The position numbers and the translations under genes are program-made. DNA of 48,433 bases from CAMLHP01 sp035712285 (GTDB taxonomy: Bacteria > Gemmatimonadota > Gemmatimonadetes > Gemmatimonadales > GWC2-71-9): positions 1 to 48,433 of the forward strand of contig DASTBA010000122.1 in the NCBI GenBank assembly GCA_035712285.1, written 5' to 3'. This document shows, piece by piece, positions 27,873 through 35,710 of this stretch. Position 1 is the first letter of the stretch. Each line of letters starts with the position of its first letter. The notes beneath the pieces are model-generated. The model was not told where the DNA came from, did not search any database, and saw only the letters and a list, made by a program, of their open reading frames with translations.

Positions 27873-28701
27873 GCCGCGGCACTCCCGTCAGAGCGCCCAG
27901 TGCAGTTCCCGGGGCAGGTGCCGAGGACAGCGCCGTGCCTACCAGAACGGCGTCGGCGCCGGCATCGGCCGCGCGCTCCACATCCTCCCGGAGCGACATG
28001 CCGCTTTCCGCCACGGCGATCCGGTCGGCGGGAATCGCCGCCACCAGTTCCAGCGCGCGCCCCCGGTCGATGCGGAAGGTGTCGAGATCGCGGCTGTTGG
28101 CCCCGACGATCCGCGCACCCGCGTCGAGCGCGATCCGGAGCTCATCCGGCGCATGAACCTCCACCAGCGCGTCCAGTCCGGCATCGGCGGTGAAGGTGAT
28201 GAGTTCCTTGAGTCGGCCCGGCTCCAGCGCCCGCACGATGAGCAAGGCCGCCGATGCACCGGCGATCCGCGCCTCGAGCAGCTGCTCCTCGGAGACGATG
28301 AAGTCCTTCCGGAGGAGCGGCACCGAGACCTGCTGCGCCGCGGCCTCCAGGTCCGCCAGCGATCCGCCGAACCAGGGCCCGTCGGTCAGCACTGAAATGG
28401 CCGCCGCGCCCGCCCCCTGGTAGAGGGCGGCCTGCGCCCGCGCGTCCAGACCCGCGTTCAGCTCCCCCGCTGACGGCGATCGCCGCTTGATCTCGGCGAT
28501 CACGCCGACAGCACCACGGATCAATGCAGTGCCGAACGCCGCCGGATCAGGAGCCGCCGCCGCCTGGCGTTCCAGTTCGGCCCGGTGAACCTTGAGCCCC
28601 TCGGCCCGCTCCCTCGCGGCGGCAAGAATCGCCTCCAGCCGGGCCGGCCCTTGTCCTTCGGGTATCGTTCGGGTATGATAGTTCGGCATCTCTTCGGTCA
28701 C
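27862..28701 (-). CDS. trpC: Indole-3-glycerol phosphate synthase
   Basis: This TIM barrel of 279 residues (from GTG 28701) makes indole-3-glycerol phosphate. VIAEIKRRSPSAG, SVLTDGPWFGGSL, LLRKDFIV and VGANSRDLDTF carry the catalytic lysines and glutamates. ATG 28689 (MPNYHTR) is an alternative start. No convincing Shine-Dalgarno precedes either. The first codons overlap the promoter and operator region of the divergent lexA gene. The next trp gene upstream on this strand, trpD, is on the far side of lexA. A transcript from trpD would reach trpC only by reading antisense through lexA. Confidence 0.95.
   Translation of the reverse strand: MTEEMPNYHTRTIPEGQGPARLEAILAAARERAEGLKVHRAELERQAAAAPDPAAFGTALIRGAVGVIAEIKRRSPSAGELNAGLDARAQAALYQGAGAAAISVLTDGPWFGGSLADLEAAAQQVSVPLLRKDFIVSEEQLLEARIAGASAALLIVRALEPGRLKELITFTADAGLDALVEVHAPDELRIALDAGARIVGANSRDLDTFRIDRGRALELVAAIPADRIAVAESGMSLREDVERAADAGADAVLVGTALSSAPAPGTALGALTGVPRRGR
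28651..28697 (+). promoter_or_regulatory. lexA promoter with two candidate LexA operators
   Basis: A -35 TTGTCC (28651-28656), a 17-bp spacer and a -10 TATGAT (28674-28679) form a good sigma70-type promoter, with transcription expected near 28686. TTCGG occurs four times, at 28657, 28668, 28682 and 28693, giving two pairs each spaced 11 bp. The pairs read CTTC-N7-GTTC (28656-28670) and GTTC-N7-CTTC (28681-28695). Each is one base from the direct-repeat SOS box GTTC-N7-GTTC known from Alphaproteobacteria. One box fills the promoter spacer and the other covers the predicted start point, as an autorepression operator would. Seen: repeats and promoter. Inferred: LexA binding. Confidence 0.6.
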
Positions 28702-28719
28702 CAGTTACCGGATATTTCC

Positions 28720-29331
28720 ATGCCCCTCACCCGGCGCCAGCGGGACATCCTCGAGTATCTCCGGACCTACATCCACGAGAACGAATGCGCACCCAGCTTC
28801 GAGGAAATCGCGGAGCGATTCGGGTTCCGCTCGCTCGCCACGGTGCATGAGCACCTGACCAACCTGGACAAGCGGGGCTACATCCAGCGCGGCTACAACA
28901 AGAGCCGCTCGGTCGTGGTGCTGCCGCCGCGCGGAACCACCTCGGCGTCGGAGGTACCGTTGCTGGGCCGCGTGGCTGCCGGCATGCCCATCGAGTCGCT
29001 CATGCATGACGAGACGGTGGCGGTGCCCGATACCATGCTCCCCCGGAAGGGGCCGAACTACGCCCTCCGCGTGCAGGGCGAATCCATGATCGACGAACAC
29101 ATCATGGACGGGGACCTCGTCGTGGTGCACGGACGGCAGACCGCCGAGAACGGCGAGATGGTCATCGCACTGGTGAACGGCTCCGAAGCCACGGTCAAGA
29201 AATTCTACCGCGAGGCCGGAGGCTGGATCCGCCTGCAGCCGGCCAATGCCACGATGCAACCGCTCCGCTTCCAGGAGCGGGACGTCATCATCCAGGGCGT
29301 CGTGGTCGGCGTCATCCGCAAGTACAGCTAG
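28720..29331 (+). CDS. lexA: LexA repressor
   Basis: This 203-residue SOS repressor has a winged-helix DNA-binding domain at about 1-68 (TRRQRDILEYLRTYI, FGFRSLATVHEHLTNLDKRG). The self-cleavage site is Ala87-Gly88 (GRVAAGMP). The Ser122/Lys160 catalytic dyad is in QGESMID and EATVKKF. I chose ATG 28720, which gives the normal N-terminus. There is no clear Shine-Dalgarno. It sits between trpD and trpC in the opposite orientation. Its TAG stop shares the palindromic CTAG with the TAG stop of trpD on the other strand. Confidence 0.96.
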   Translation: MPLTRRQRDILEYLRTYIHENECAPSFEEIAERFGFRSLATVHEHLTNLDKRGYIQRGYNKSRSVVVLPPRGTTSASEVPLLGRVAAGMPIESLMHDETVAVPDTMLPRKGPNYALRVQGESMIDEHIMDGDLVVVHGRQTAENGEMVIALVNGSEATVKKFYREAGGWIRLQPANATMQPLRFQERDVIIQGVVVGVIRKYS

Positions 29332-30380
29332 GCCGCACCGGGATCCCGCGGCGCCGCCACCCGGAGGCGCTCGAGGGCTGCCCGCGCCGCGCCTGACCGC
29401 AGCGCCTCCCGCGCCATCTCCACGGCGTCCCGCAGGGACGTTCCGGTTCTGCCGACGTAGACCGCCGCCGCCGCGTTGAGCAGAACAGCCGCCGACTCCA
29501 CCGGTGTTCCCCGCCCTTCGAGCACCGCCACAAGGCGGCGCGCGTTGTGATCGGGCTCGGCACCCTTGAGCCCGGCCAGGTCGCCGGCGGCAAGTCCGAG
29601 CTCCGCAGGATCGAGGCGCCACTCGCGCACCGTGCCCGCGCTCACCTCCCAGACCAGCGTCGGCCCGTCGGGACTGATCTCGTCCATGCCGGCAGCGCCA
29701 TGCACAACCACGGCATGCCGCGACCCGAGCTCGGCCAGCGCGCCCGCGATGAGCGGCGCGCGATCCCGGTCGGCGACACCGACCACCTGCCGCATTGCCC
29801 CGGCCGGATTTACCAGCGGGCCGAGCAGGTTCATGATGGTCGGGGTGCCCAGTTCGCTCCGCGCCGGCGCCAGGAACCGCATCGCCGGGTGATAGGTGGG
29901 CGCGAACAGGAACACGATCCCCGCCGTCGCCAGCACCCTCGCGGCGGCTTCCGGCTCGAGCGTGATGCTGATGCCGAGCGCCTCCAGCACATCGGCGGAG
30001 CCGGAACGCGAGGTGTGGCTCCGGTTGCCGTGCTTGGCAATCGGGATGCCCGCCCCGGCCGCCACAAATGCCGCCGCGGTGGAGAGGTTGATGGTGCCCA
30101 CCGTCCCGCCACCGGTACCGCAGGTGTCGACCAGCGCATCCGGGTCCGGCCACGGGACGCGCCGCATTTCCGCCCGGAGGGCGTCGGCCGCTCCCGCCAG
30201 TTCCTCCGCATGTTCACCGCGGGCGCGGAGCCCCATGAGCAGTGCGCCGGCCTGCGCCGCCGTGCCCCCGCCGCGCACCAGGACACGGAATGCCGCCGCG
30301 CACTCCGCTCGGCTCAGCGCATGGCCGAAGGCGAGCCGGGTGAGTGCGTCCCGCAGATGCGCGTCTGCCAAGGCAGTCAT
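29328..30380 (-). CDS. trpD: Anthranilate phosphoribosyltransferase
   Basis: This 350-residue enzyme transfers phosphoribose from PRPP to anthranilate. DTCGTGGGTVGTINLSTAAA is the PRPP-binding stretch. KHGNRSHTSRSGSADVLEALG and TIMNLLGPLVNPAG are intact, with an anthranilate-contacting Arg expected nearby. trpE and trpG are not in the window. The trpD start faces truA across a 124-bp divergent gap with a strong -35 and a palindrome. The ATG at 30380 is preceded by only weak purine-rich sequence. Confidence 0.96.
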   Translation of the reverse strand: MTALADAHLRDALTRLAFGHALSRAECAAAFRVLVRGGGTAAQAGALLMGLRARGEHAEELAGAADALRAEMRRVPWPDPDALVDTCGTGGGTVGTINLSTAAAFVAAGAGIPIAKHGNRSHTSRSGSADVLEALGISITLEPEAAARVLATAGIVFLFAPTYHPAMRFLAPARSELGTPTIMNLLGPLVNPAGAMRQVVGVADRDRAPLIAGALAELGSRHAVVVHGAAGMDEISPDGPTLVWEVSAGTVREWRLDPAELGLAAGDLAGLKGAEPDHNARRLVAVLEGRGTPVESAAVLLNAAAAVYVGRTGTSLRDAVEMAREALRSGAARAALERLRVAAPRDPGAA

Positions 30381-30504
30381 GGGAACCGGTCGTGTAGGGT
30401 CGGAAGGCGGCCGGAAGCGTAGCCGGAAAATTGTCGTTTTGTCAATTGTGACAACAGGTTGCGCCGCTTGTTCGGGCTGCGGCGCCGGGCTAGATTTCAG
30501 GCCG
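30381..30504. promoter_or_regulatory. trpD/truA divergent region with 16-bp palindrome
   Basis: This is a 124-bp divergent spacer with an A/T-rich core. TTGTCAATTGTGACAA at 30439-30454 is a perfect 6-bp inverted repeat around ATTG. On the minus strand it contains a consensus -35 TTGACA (30445 down to 30440), followed after 18 nt by TACGCT. That would start the trp operon near 30409. A repressor bound to the palindrome would therefore block the trpD -35. No Trp-rich leader peptide or attenuator hairpin is visible before trpD. Confidence 0.5.
30468..30496 (+). promoter_or_regulatory. Candidate truA promoter
   Basis: TTGTTC at 30468-30473 and TAGATT at 30491-30496 are 17 bp apart. Transcription would begin about 6-8 nt after the -10, at or within 2 nt of the truA ATG at 30505. 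No Shine-Dalgarno lies before that ATG, which fits a leaderless or nearly leaderless mRNA. This comes from sequence spacing only. Confidence 0.4.
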
Positions 30505-31305
30505 ATGAACCGGACCTTCCTCGCGCTGCTCCAGTTCGACGGACGGGGCTATTCTGGCTGGCAGCGCCAGGCAGTCGGTCGCACCGTGCAGGGCGAGGTG
30601 GAGCGGGTCCTCGCCCGCCTGGCCGATGCCCCGGTCACCGCGCACGCCGCCGGGCGCACCGATGCCGGTGTGCACGCCGAGGCGATGGGTGTCAGCTTCA
30701 CCTTGCCGGAACGATGGTCGTCCCACGAACTGCGCCGCGCCCTCAACGCCCTGCTGCCGCCCGACTGCTGGATCGCCTCGGTGCACGAGATGCACGCCGG
30801 CTTCCATGCCCGGAAGAGTGCGCTGTCGCGCCGGTACCGCTATGTCATCGGCACCGACGATGCCGCGGCGTCGCCGTTCCGCCGCCCGTTCGAGTGGGCA
30901 CTCGGTCGCGGGCTCCGGTGGGACCTGCTCGCGGACTGCGCCCGTCTCCTGCCGGGCGAGCACGACTTCCAGGCCTTCAGCGTCCGCGGCCAGCCCCATG
31001 CCCACCACCGCTGCACCATCCTGCTGTCGGAATGGCGGCTCCGCACCGGTGACCGGGGCGTGGAATTCCACGTGCAGGCCGACCGCTTCCTGCATCACAT
31101 GGTCCGCATGCTGGTCGGCACGATGGTGGAGATCGCACTCGAGCGGCGCCCCCTGGACGACTTCGCGCGGCTGCTGGTGACCGAGGACAACCAGGAGACG
31201 GGCGCACCGGCGCCGGCGGAGGGGCTGTACTTCGTGCGGGCCGAGTATCCTGCGTCGGCGTTTGCGGATGAAGCCGCCGCGCCGGGAGCCGCGATCCATG
31301 CGTGA
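30505..31305 (+). CDS. truA: tRNA pseudouridine(38-40) synthase TruA
   Basis: This 266-residue enzyme modifies U38-40 of the tRNA anticodon arm. Catalytic Asp53 is in AAGRTDAGVHAEAMG. FDGRGYSGWQRQ at the start, SRRYRYVIG in the middle and FLHHMVRMLVGTMVEI near the C-terminus are typical. The ATG lies just after a promoter-like sequence and lacks a ribosome binding site. The 3' end overlaps the degQ-like gene by 8 nt (ATGCGTGA), so truA opens the long plus-strand run. Confidence 0.96.
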   Translation: MNRTFLALLQFDGRGYSGWQRQAVGRTVQGEVERVLARLADAPVTAHAAGRTDAGVHAEAMGVSFTLPERWSSHELRRALNALLPPDCWIASVHEMHAGFHARKSALSRRYRYVIGTDDAAASPFRRPFEWALGRGLRWDLLADCARLLPGEHDFQAFSVRGQPHAHHRCTILLSEWRLRTGDRGVEFHVQADRFLHHMVRMLVGTMVEIALERRPLDDFARLLVTEDNQETGAPAPAEGLYFVRAEYPASAFADEAAAPGAAIHA

Positions 31306-32728
31306 CCGCCGCCGGCTGCTGCTCGCCACGCTCGCGGTGGGCCTCGCCGCGGCGTGCTCCGGCGACCGGCCTGCCGACCCGGGCGTCCAGATCACGAGCG
31401 CCGGTGCCTCCCAGCACACGGCGGCGCTCGCCCGGGCCGACAGCGGCGCCACCGCGTCCCGGCGGACGGTGCTGGTGGACGCGGTCCAGGCCGTCGCTCC
31501 CGCCGTCGTGTCCATCAACGTCACTGCTCGCCAGCGCATCGCGCCGCAGAGCGCGTGGGACCTGTTCTTCATCCCCCAGGGCACCGAGCGGACGGTCCAG
31601 AGCTTCGGCACCGGCATCCTGATCCGCCCGGATGGCCTGATCCTCACCAACCAGCATGTGGTCGCCGGTGCGCAGCAGATCGTCGTGACGCTGGCCGATG
31701 GCCGGAACATTCCGGGGCGGGTGCTGGGCGAGGACCCGCTCACCGACATCGCGGTGGTGAAGATCGACGGCACGAACTTTCCCGTTGCGAAGCTGGGCCG
31801 CAGCACCGACCTCATGATCGGCGAGTGGGTCGTGGCGCTCGGCAATCCCTACGTGTACATGCTGGGCAACTCCACCCCCACGGTGACGGTGGGCGTGGTG
31901 AGCGCCACCGGCCGGAACATCCTCCCGTCCAATGACCAGCCGGGCCTCTATCTGGACATGATCCAGACCGATGCCGCCATCAATCCCGGCAACTCCGGCG
32001 GGCCGCTCGCCAACGCCCTGGGTGAGGTGGTGGGGGTGAACTCCTCCATCTTCAGCAGCAGCGGCGGATCGATCGGCCTCGGGTTCGCGATCCCGATCGA
32101 GCGCGCGGTGCGGATCGCCGACGAGATCGTGCGCACCGGCAGCGTGCGCCGCGCGTGGACCGGCCTCGACGTGAGCGGCCCCGGCGACGTGGGCGACTGG
32201 CGCACCGCCGGCGGCGTGCGCATCACGTCGGTCACGCCGTCGGGCCCCGCGGATCGCGCCGGCCTTCGCGCCGGCGACGTCCTGGTGCGCGCCAACGGCC
32301 GGGACCTGCGCAACTACCTCGACTGGGAAGCGGTCAAGCTCGACCTGCACGTGGGCGACGCGCTGGAGGTCGTGACGCAGTCGGGCGGGCGGCGGACCAC
32401 GCATCGCCTCATCACCGGTGACGTCCCGACGGTGACCGCGCAGAAGGTGACCGTGCTGCGCGACCTGCAGCTGGTGACGGTCACCCCGGCCGTCCAGGCC
32501 GAGCGCGGCCTGCGGGTGAGCCAGGGCGCCCTCGTCTTCCAGATCAGCGACGCCGTGGCCCGGGCCACCGGCCTCCAGGCCGGTGACGTCATCATCGGGA
32601 TCAACAGTCTCCGGGTTCGCGACGCGGACCAGGTGGCGCAGGCACTCAATGCGTTGCCGGCCGGCCAGCCATTCCGGCTGACCTACGCACGCGGCAACTA
32701 CTACGACTCCGTGATCCTCACGTTCTGA
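31298..32728 (+). CDS. DegQ/HtrA-type serine protease, predicted lipoprotein, two PDZ domains
   Basis: This is a 476-residue periplasmic S1C protease. The N-terminus MRDRRRLLLATLAVGLAAAC has a basic start, a short hydrophobic core and Cys20 in a lipobox-like AAAC, so membrane anchoring by lipid is predicted. The catalytic triad is His120 (TNQHVVAG), Asp150 (DPLTDIAVV) and Ser233 (GNSGGPL). PDZ1 covers about 290-375 and PDZ2 about 390-476. HtrA proteases degrade or refold misfolded envelope proteins. The start is ATG 31298, overlapping truA, and the stop overlaps purB by 1 nt (TGATG). Confidence 0.92.
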   Translation: MRDRRRLLLATLAVGLAAACSGDRPADPGVQITSAGASQHTAALARADSGATASRRTVLVDAVQAVAPAVVSINVTARQRIAPQSAWDLFFIPQGTERTVQSFGTGILIRPDGLILTNQHVVAGAQQIVVTLADGRNIPGRVLGEDPLTDIAVVKIDGTNFPVAKLGRSTDLMIGEWVVALGNPYVYMLGNSTPTVTVGVVSATGRNILPSNDQPGLYLDMIQTDAAINPGNSGGPLANALGEVVGVNSSIFSSSGGSIGLGFAIPIERAVRIADEIVRTGSVRRAWTGLDVSGPGDVGDWRTAGGVRITSVTPSGPADRAGLRAGDVLVRANGRDLRNYLDWEAVKLDLHVGDALEVVTQSGGRRTTHRLITGDVPTVTAQKVTVLRDLQLVTVTPAVQAERGLRVSQGALVFQISDAVARATGLQAGDVIIGINSLRVRDADQVAQALNALPAGQPFRLTYARGNYYDSVILTF

Positions 32729-34167
32729 TGACCGACGACCGCTATCGCTCGCCGCTCGGCAGCCGCTACGCCTCTCCGGCGATGCAGCAGCTCTTCGGAG
32801 AGCCGCACCGGATCGCGCTGTGGCGCCGCCTCTGGCTCTGGCTGGCGGAGACCGAGCAGAAGCTGGGGGTCGCCATCCCGGACGAGGCGATCGCCGGGCT
32901 GCGGGCGCATCTGGACGATGCCGACCTGGACGCGGCCGCCCGGCACGAGCGCCGCTTCCGGCACGACGTGATGGCCCACGTGCATCATCTGGGCGACCAG
33001 GCGCCCGCGGCGCGTCCGTACATCCACCTCGGCGCCACCAGCTGCTTCGTCACCGACAACGCCGATTGCATGATCGTGCGCGACGCGCTCCGCCTGACGC
33101 TCGGGCGCCTCGTGGCCATCGCCGACCTGCTCGGGACCTTCGCCGGCCGCCACGCCGCGCTCCCCTGCCTGGCGTACACCCATTTCCAGCCGGCCCAGCT
33201 CACCACCGTGGGCAAGCGCGCCACGCTCTGGCTCCAGGACTTTGCCCTGGACATCGAGGAGACGCTGCACCGGCTCGGCGCGCTGCGGGCCCGCGGGTGC
33301 AAGGGCACCACGGGGACCCAGGCCAGCTTCCTCGAGCTCTTCGGCGGCGATCACGCGCGGGTGCGGGAGCTGGATGCGCAGGTGACGCAGCGCATGGGGT
33401 TCGCGCACGCCTTCGCCGTCACCGGGCAGACCTACAGCCGGAAGCAGGATGCAATGGTGCTGGATCTCCTTTCCGGCATCGCCCAGTCGGCCGCCAAGAT
33501 GGCCAACGATCTCCGCCTCCTGCAGCACGAGGGAGAGCTGCTCGAGCCCTTCGAGAGCGAGCAGATCGGCTCCAGCGCCATGGCCTACAAGCGGAACCCG
33601 ATGCGGGCCGAGCGGATCGGCGCGCTGGCGCGGTTCGTCATCGCCCTGCAGGCGAACGGCCCCAATACCGCGGCCGCGCAGTGGCTGGAGCGGACGCTGG
33701 ACGACAGCGCCAACCGGCGCCTCACGCTGCCCGAAGCATTTCTCTCGGTGGACGCCATCCTCATCCTGGTGACGAACATCGTCGCGGGGCTCGAGGTGCG
33801 GGAGCCGGTCATCGCCCGGCATGTCGCGGTGCAGATGCCGTTCATGGCCACGGAGCGCTGGCTCATGCTCGGCGTCGAGGCCGGCGGCGATCGCCAGGAA
33901 CTGCACGAGGTCGTCCGTCGTCATTCACTGGCCGTCGCCGAGGCGGTGGCCGCCGGCGGTCCCAACGATCTTCTGGAGCGTCTGTCGGCGGATCCCGCCT
34001 TTGCGCGCGTACCGGCGGCCCGGCTCCGGGCCGAACTGGAGCCCGCACGGTACACCGGGCGCGCCGAAGCCCAGGTGCGGGAGTTCCTGGCGGAACAGCT
34101 TCGCCCGCTGCTGGAGCAGGCCCGGCCCCGCGCGGCCGCGGTGGAGATGGCCGAGGTGCGCGTATGA
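32728..34167 (+). CDS. purB: Adenylosuccinate lyase
   Basis: This 479-residue fumarase/aspartase-superfamily enzyme cleaves SAICAR and adenylosuccinate. The signature SSAMAYKRNPMRAERI is complete, and HLGATSCFVTDNAD and YTHFQPAQLTTVGKR supply active-site residues. The longer type, with the C-terminal ADSL-like domain, is present. It overlaps degQ by 1 nt and purC by 4 nt, so it opens the purine section of the operon. Confidence 0.97.
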   Translation: MTDDRYRSPLGSRYASPAMQQLFGEPHRIALWRRLWLWLAETEQKLGVAIPDEAIAGLRAHLDDADLDAAARHERRFRHDVMAHVHHLGDQAPAARPYIHLGATSCFVTDNADCMIVRDALRLTLGRLVAIADLLGTFAGRHAALPCLAYTHFQPAQLTTVGKRATLWLQDFALDIEETLHRLGALRARGCKGTTGTQASFLELFGGDHARVRELDAQVTQRMGFAHAFAVTGQTYSRKQDAMVLDLLSGIAQSAAKMANDLRLLQHEGELLEPFESEQIGSSAMAYKRNPMRAERIGALARFVIALQANGPNTAAAQWLERTLDDSANRRLTLPEAFLSVDAILILVTNIVAGLEVREPVIARHVAVQMPFMATERWLMLGVEAGGDRQELHEVVRRHSLAVAEAVAAGGPNDLLERLSADPAFARVPAARLRAELEPARYTGRAEAQVREFLAEQLRPLLEQARPRAAAVEMAEVRV

Positions 34168-35087
34168 GCGTGCTCATGCAGAGCGCCCTGCCGCTCCGGC
34201 TGCTCCGGCGCGGCAAGGTGCGCGAGGTATACGAGGCGGGCGCCGACGAGCTCCTGCTCGTGGCCAGCGACCGCGTCAGTGCCTTCGACGTGGTGATGCG
34301 GGAGCCGATTCCGTACAAGGGCGCCGTGCTCACCCAGCTCAGTGCATGGTGGTTCCGCCGGCTCGCGGAGGTGACGCCGTCGCACTTCATCACCGCCGAT
34401 GCCAACGAGATCATCGCGCGCGCGCCGGGCCTGGCCGGCTCCGTGGCGCAGGTCGCGGGCCGGGCAATGCTCGTGCGGCGCACCTGGCCGGTCGCGTTCG
34501 AATGCGTGGTACGCGGCTACCTGGCCGGCTCGGCGTGGGCCGAGTATCGCGACCGCGGCACACTCGCCGGCGAGCCGCTCGCGGCCGGCCTGCAGGAGAG
34601 TGCCCGGCTCGACCCGCCGCTCTTCTCCCCGGCCACGAAGGCGGAAAGCGGCCACGACGAGAACGTCCCGTTCGCCCGCATGGCGGCGGCGCTCGGGGAT
34701 GAGGTCGCGACCGCGCTCAGGGAGACGAGCCTCGCCGTCTACGCGGCAGGGCGGGACATGGCCGCGCGGCAGGGCATCATCGTGGCCGACACCAAGTTCG
34801 AGTTCGGCGCGGCATCGGATGGCCGGCTCCTGCTGATTGACGAGGTGCTCACGCCGGACTCGTCCCGCTTCTGGCCGGCGGACGGCTACGCCCCGGGCCG
34901 CGCCCAGCCGAGCTTCGACAAGCAGCCCCTCCGCGACTGGCTCGCGGCTGAACGCAAGGCCGGCCGCTGGAACGGAGAGGCCCCGCCACCGCCGCTTCCG
35001 GACGACGTGGTGGCGGCCACCTCGGCGCGCTACCTCGACGCCTACCGGCGGATCACCGGGGAAACGCTGGCGGTGGACGCCTCGTGA
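34164..35087 (+). CDS. purC: SAICAR synthase
   Basis: This 307-residue protein ligates CAIR and aspartate. RRGKVREVYEAG (glycine-rich ATP loop), LLVASDRVSAFDVVM, RGYLAGSAWAEYR and LLIDEVLTPDSSRFW are all present. It is the longer form, of about 300 residues, found outside Enterobacteria. The ATG overlaps the purB stop (ATGA) and the stop overlaps psd (GTGA). Confidence 0.97.
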   Translation: MSVLMQSALPLRLLRRGKVREVYEAGADELLLVASDRVSAFDVVMREPIPYKGAVLTQLSAWWFRRLAEVTPSHFITADANEIIARAPGLAGSVAQVAGRAMLVRRTWPVAFECVVRGYLAGSAWAEYRDRGTLAGEPLAAGLQESARLDPPLFSPATKAESGHDENVPFARMAAALGDEVATALRETSLAVYAAGRDMAARQGIIVADTKFEFGAASDGRLLLIDEVLTPDSSRFWPADGYAPGRAQPSFDKQPLRDWLAAERKAGRWNGEAPPPPLPDDVVAATSARYLDAYRRITGETLAVDAS

Positions 35088-35710
35088 GGATCGCGCGGGA
35101 GGGATGGCCCTTCATCGTCGGTGCCGGCGTCGTGCTGGTGGTGTTCATGCTGCTGCACATCACGGTGCTGACCGTCCTGTGGGCGGCGGTCACCCTCTGG
35201 GTCGTCGCCTTCTTCCGGGACCCCCGTCCCACGCGGCCGGCCGACGACGCGGTGCTGCTGGCGCCCGCCGACGGCAAGGTGGTGAGCATCATCGAGACCG
35301 ATGAGCCGGCGTTCTTCGGCGACCGCGCCGTGCGGATCTCGATCTTCATGAACGTGTTCAACTGTCACGTGAACCGCTATCCGGCGGCCGGCACCGTGCG
35401 TTACCGGCATTACCATCCGGGACGCTTCGGCCACGCCGCCGACGAGAAGGCGAGCCTGGACAACGAACAGTCGAGTGTCGGCCTCGAAACACCGCGCGGG
35501 CGGATGCTGGTACGCCAGATCGCCGGGCTGGTGGCGCGGCGCATCGTCACCGATCACGGGGTCGGCACCACCGTCACGCAGGCGGAGCGCCTCGGCATGA
35601 TCCGCTTCGGCTCGCGCGTGGATCTCTTCCTGCCCGTGGGCACATCGGTGCGGGTGCGCGTCGGCGAGCGCACCCGCCTGGCGCAGACCGTGGTGGCCGC
35701 ATGGAAATGA
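35084..35710 (+). CDS. psd: Phosphatidylserine decarboxylase (short form)
   Basis: This 208-residue proenzyme of the short class makes phosphatidylethanolamine. A hydrophobic N-terminus (about 9-45) anchors it to the membrane. FRDPRPTRP, LLAPADGKVVSI and FMNVFNCHVNRYPAAG are conserved. Self-cleavage is expected at Gly176-Ser177 in MIRFGSRVD, giving the pyruvoyl group. The GTG start overlaps purC. It lies beside pssA, the preceding step, although both sit inside a purine operon. Confidence 0.95.
   Translation: MRIAREGWPFIVGAGVVLVVFMLLHITVLTVLWAAVTLWVVAFFRDPRPTRPADDAVLLAPADGKVVSIIETDEPAFFGDRAVRISIFMNVFNCHVNRYPAAGTVRYRHYHPGRFGHAADEKASLDNEQSSVGLETPRGRMLVRQIAGLVARRIVTDHGVGTTVTQAERLGMIRFGSRVDLFLPVGTSVRVRVGERTRLAQTVVAAWK

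Noticed and set aside
30381..30504. Trp leader peptide, attenuator or T-box before trpD
   Set aside because: There is no short frame with Trp codons, no paired terminator/antiterminator hairpins and no T-box sequence. Only a promoter and palindrome are visible.
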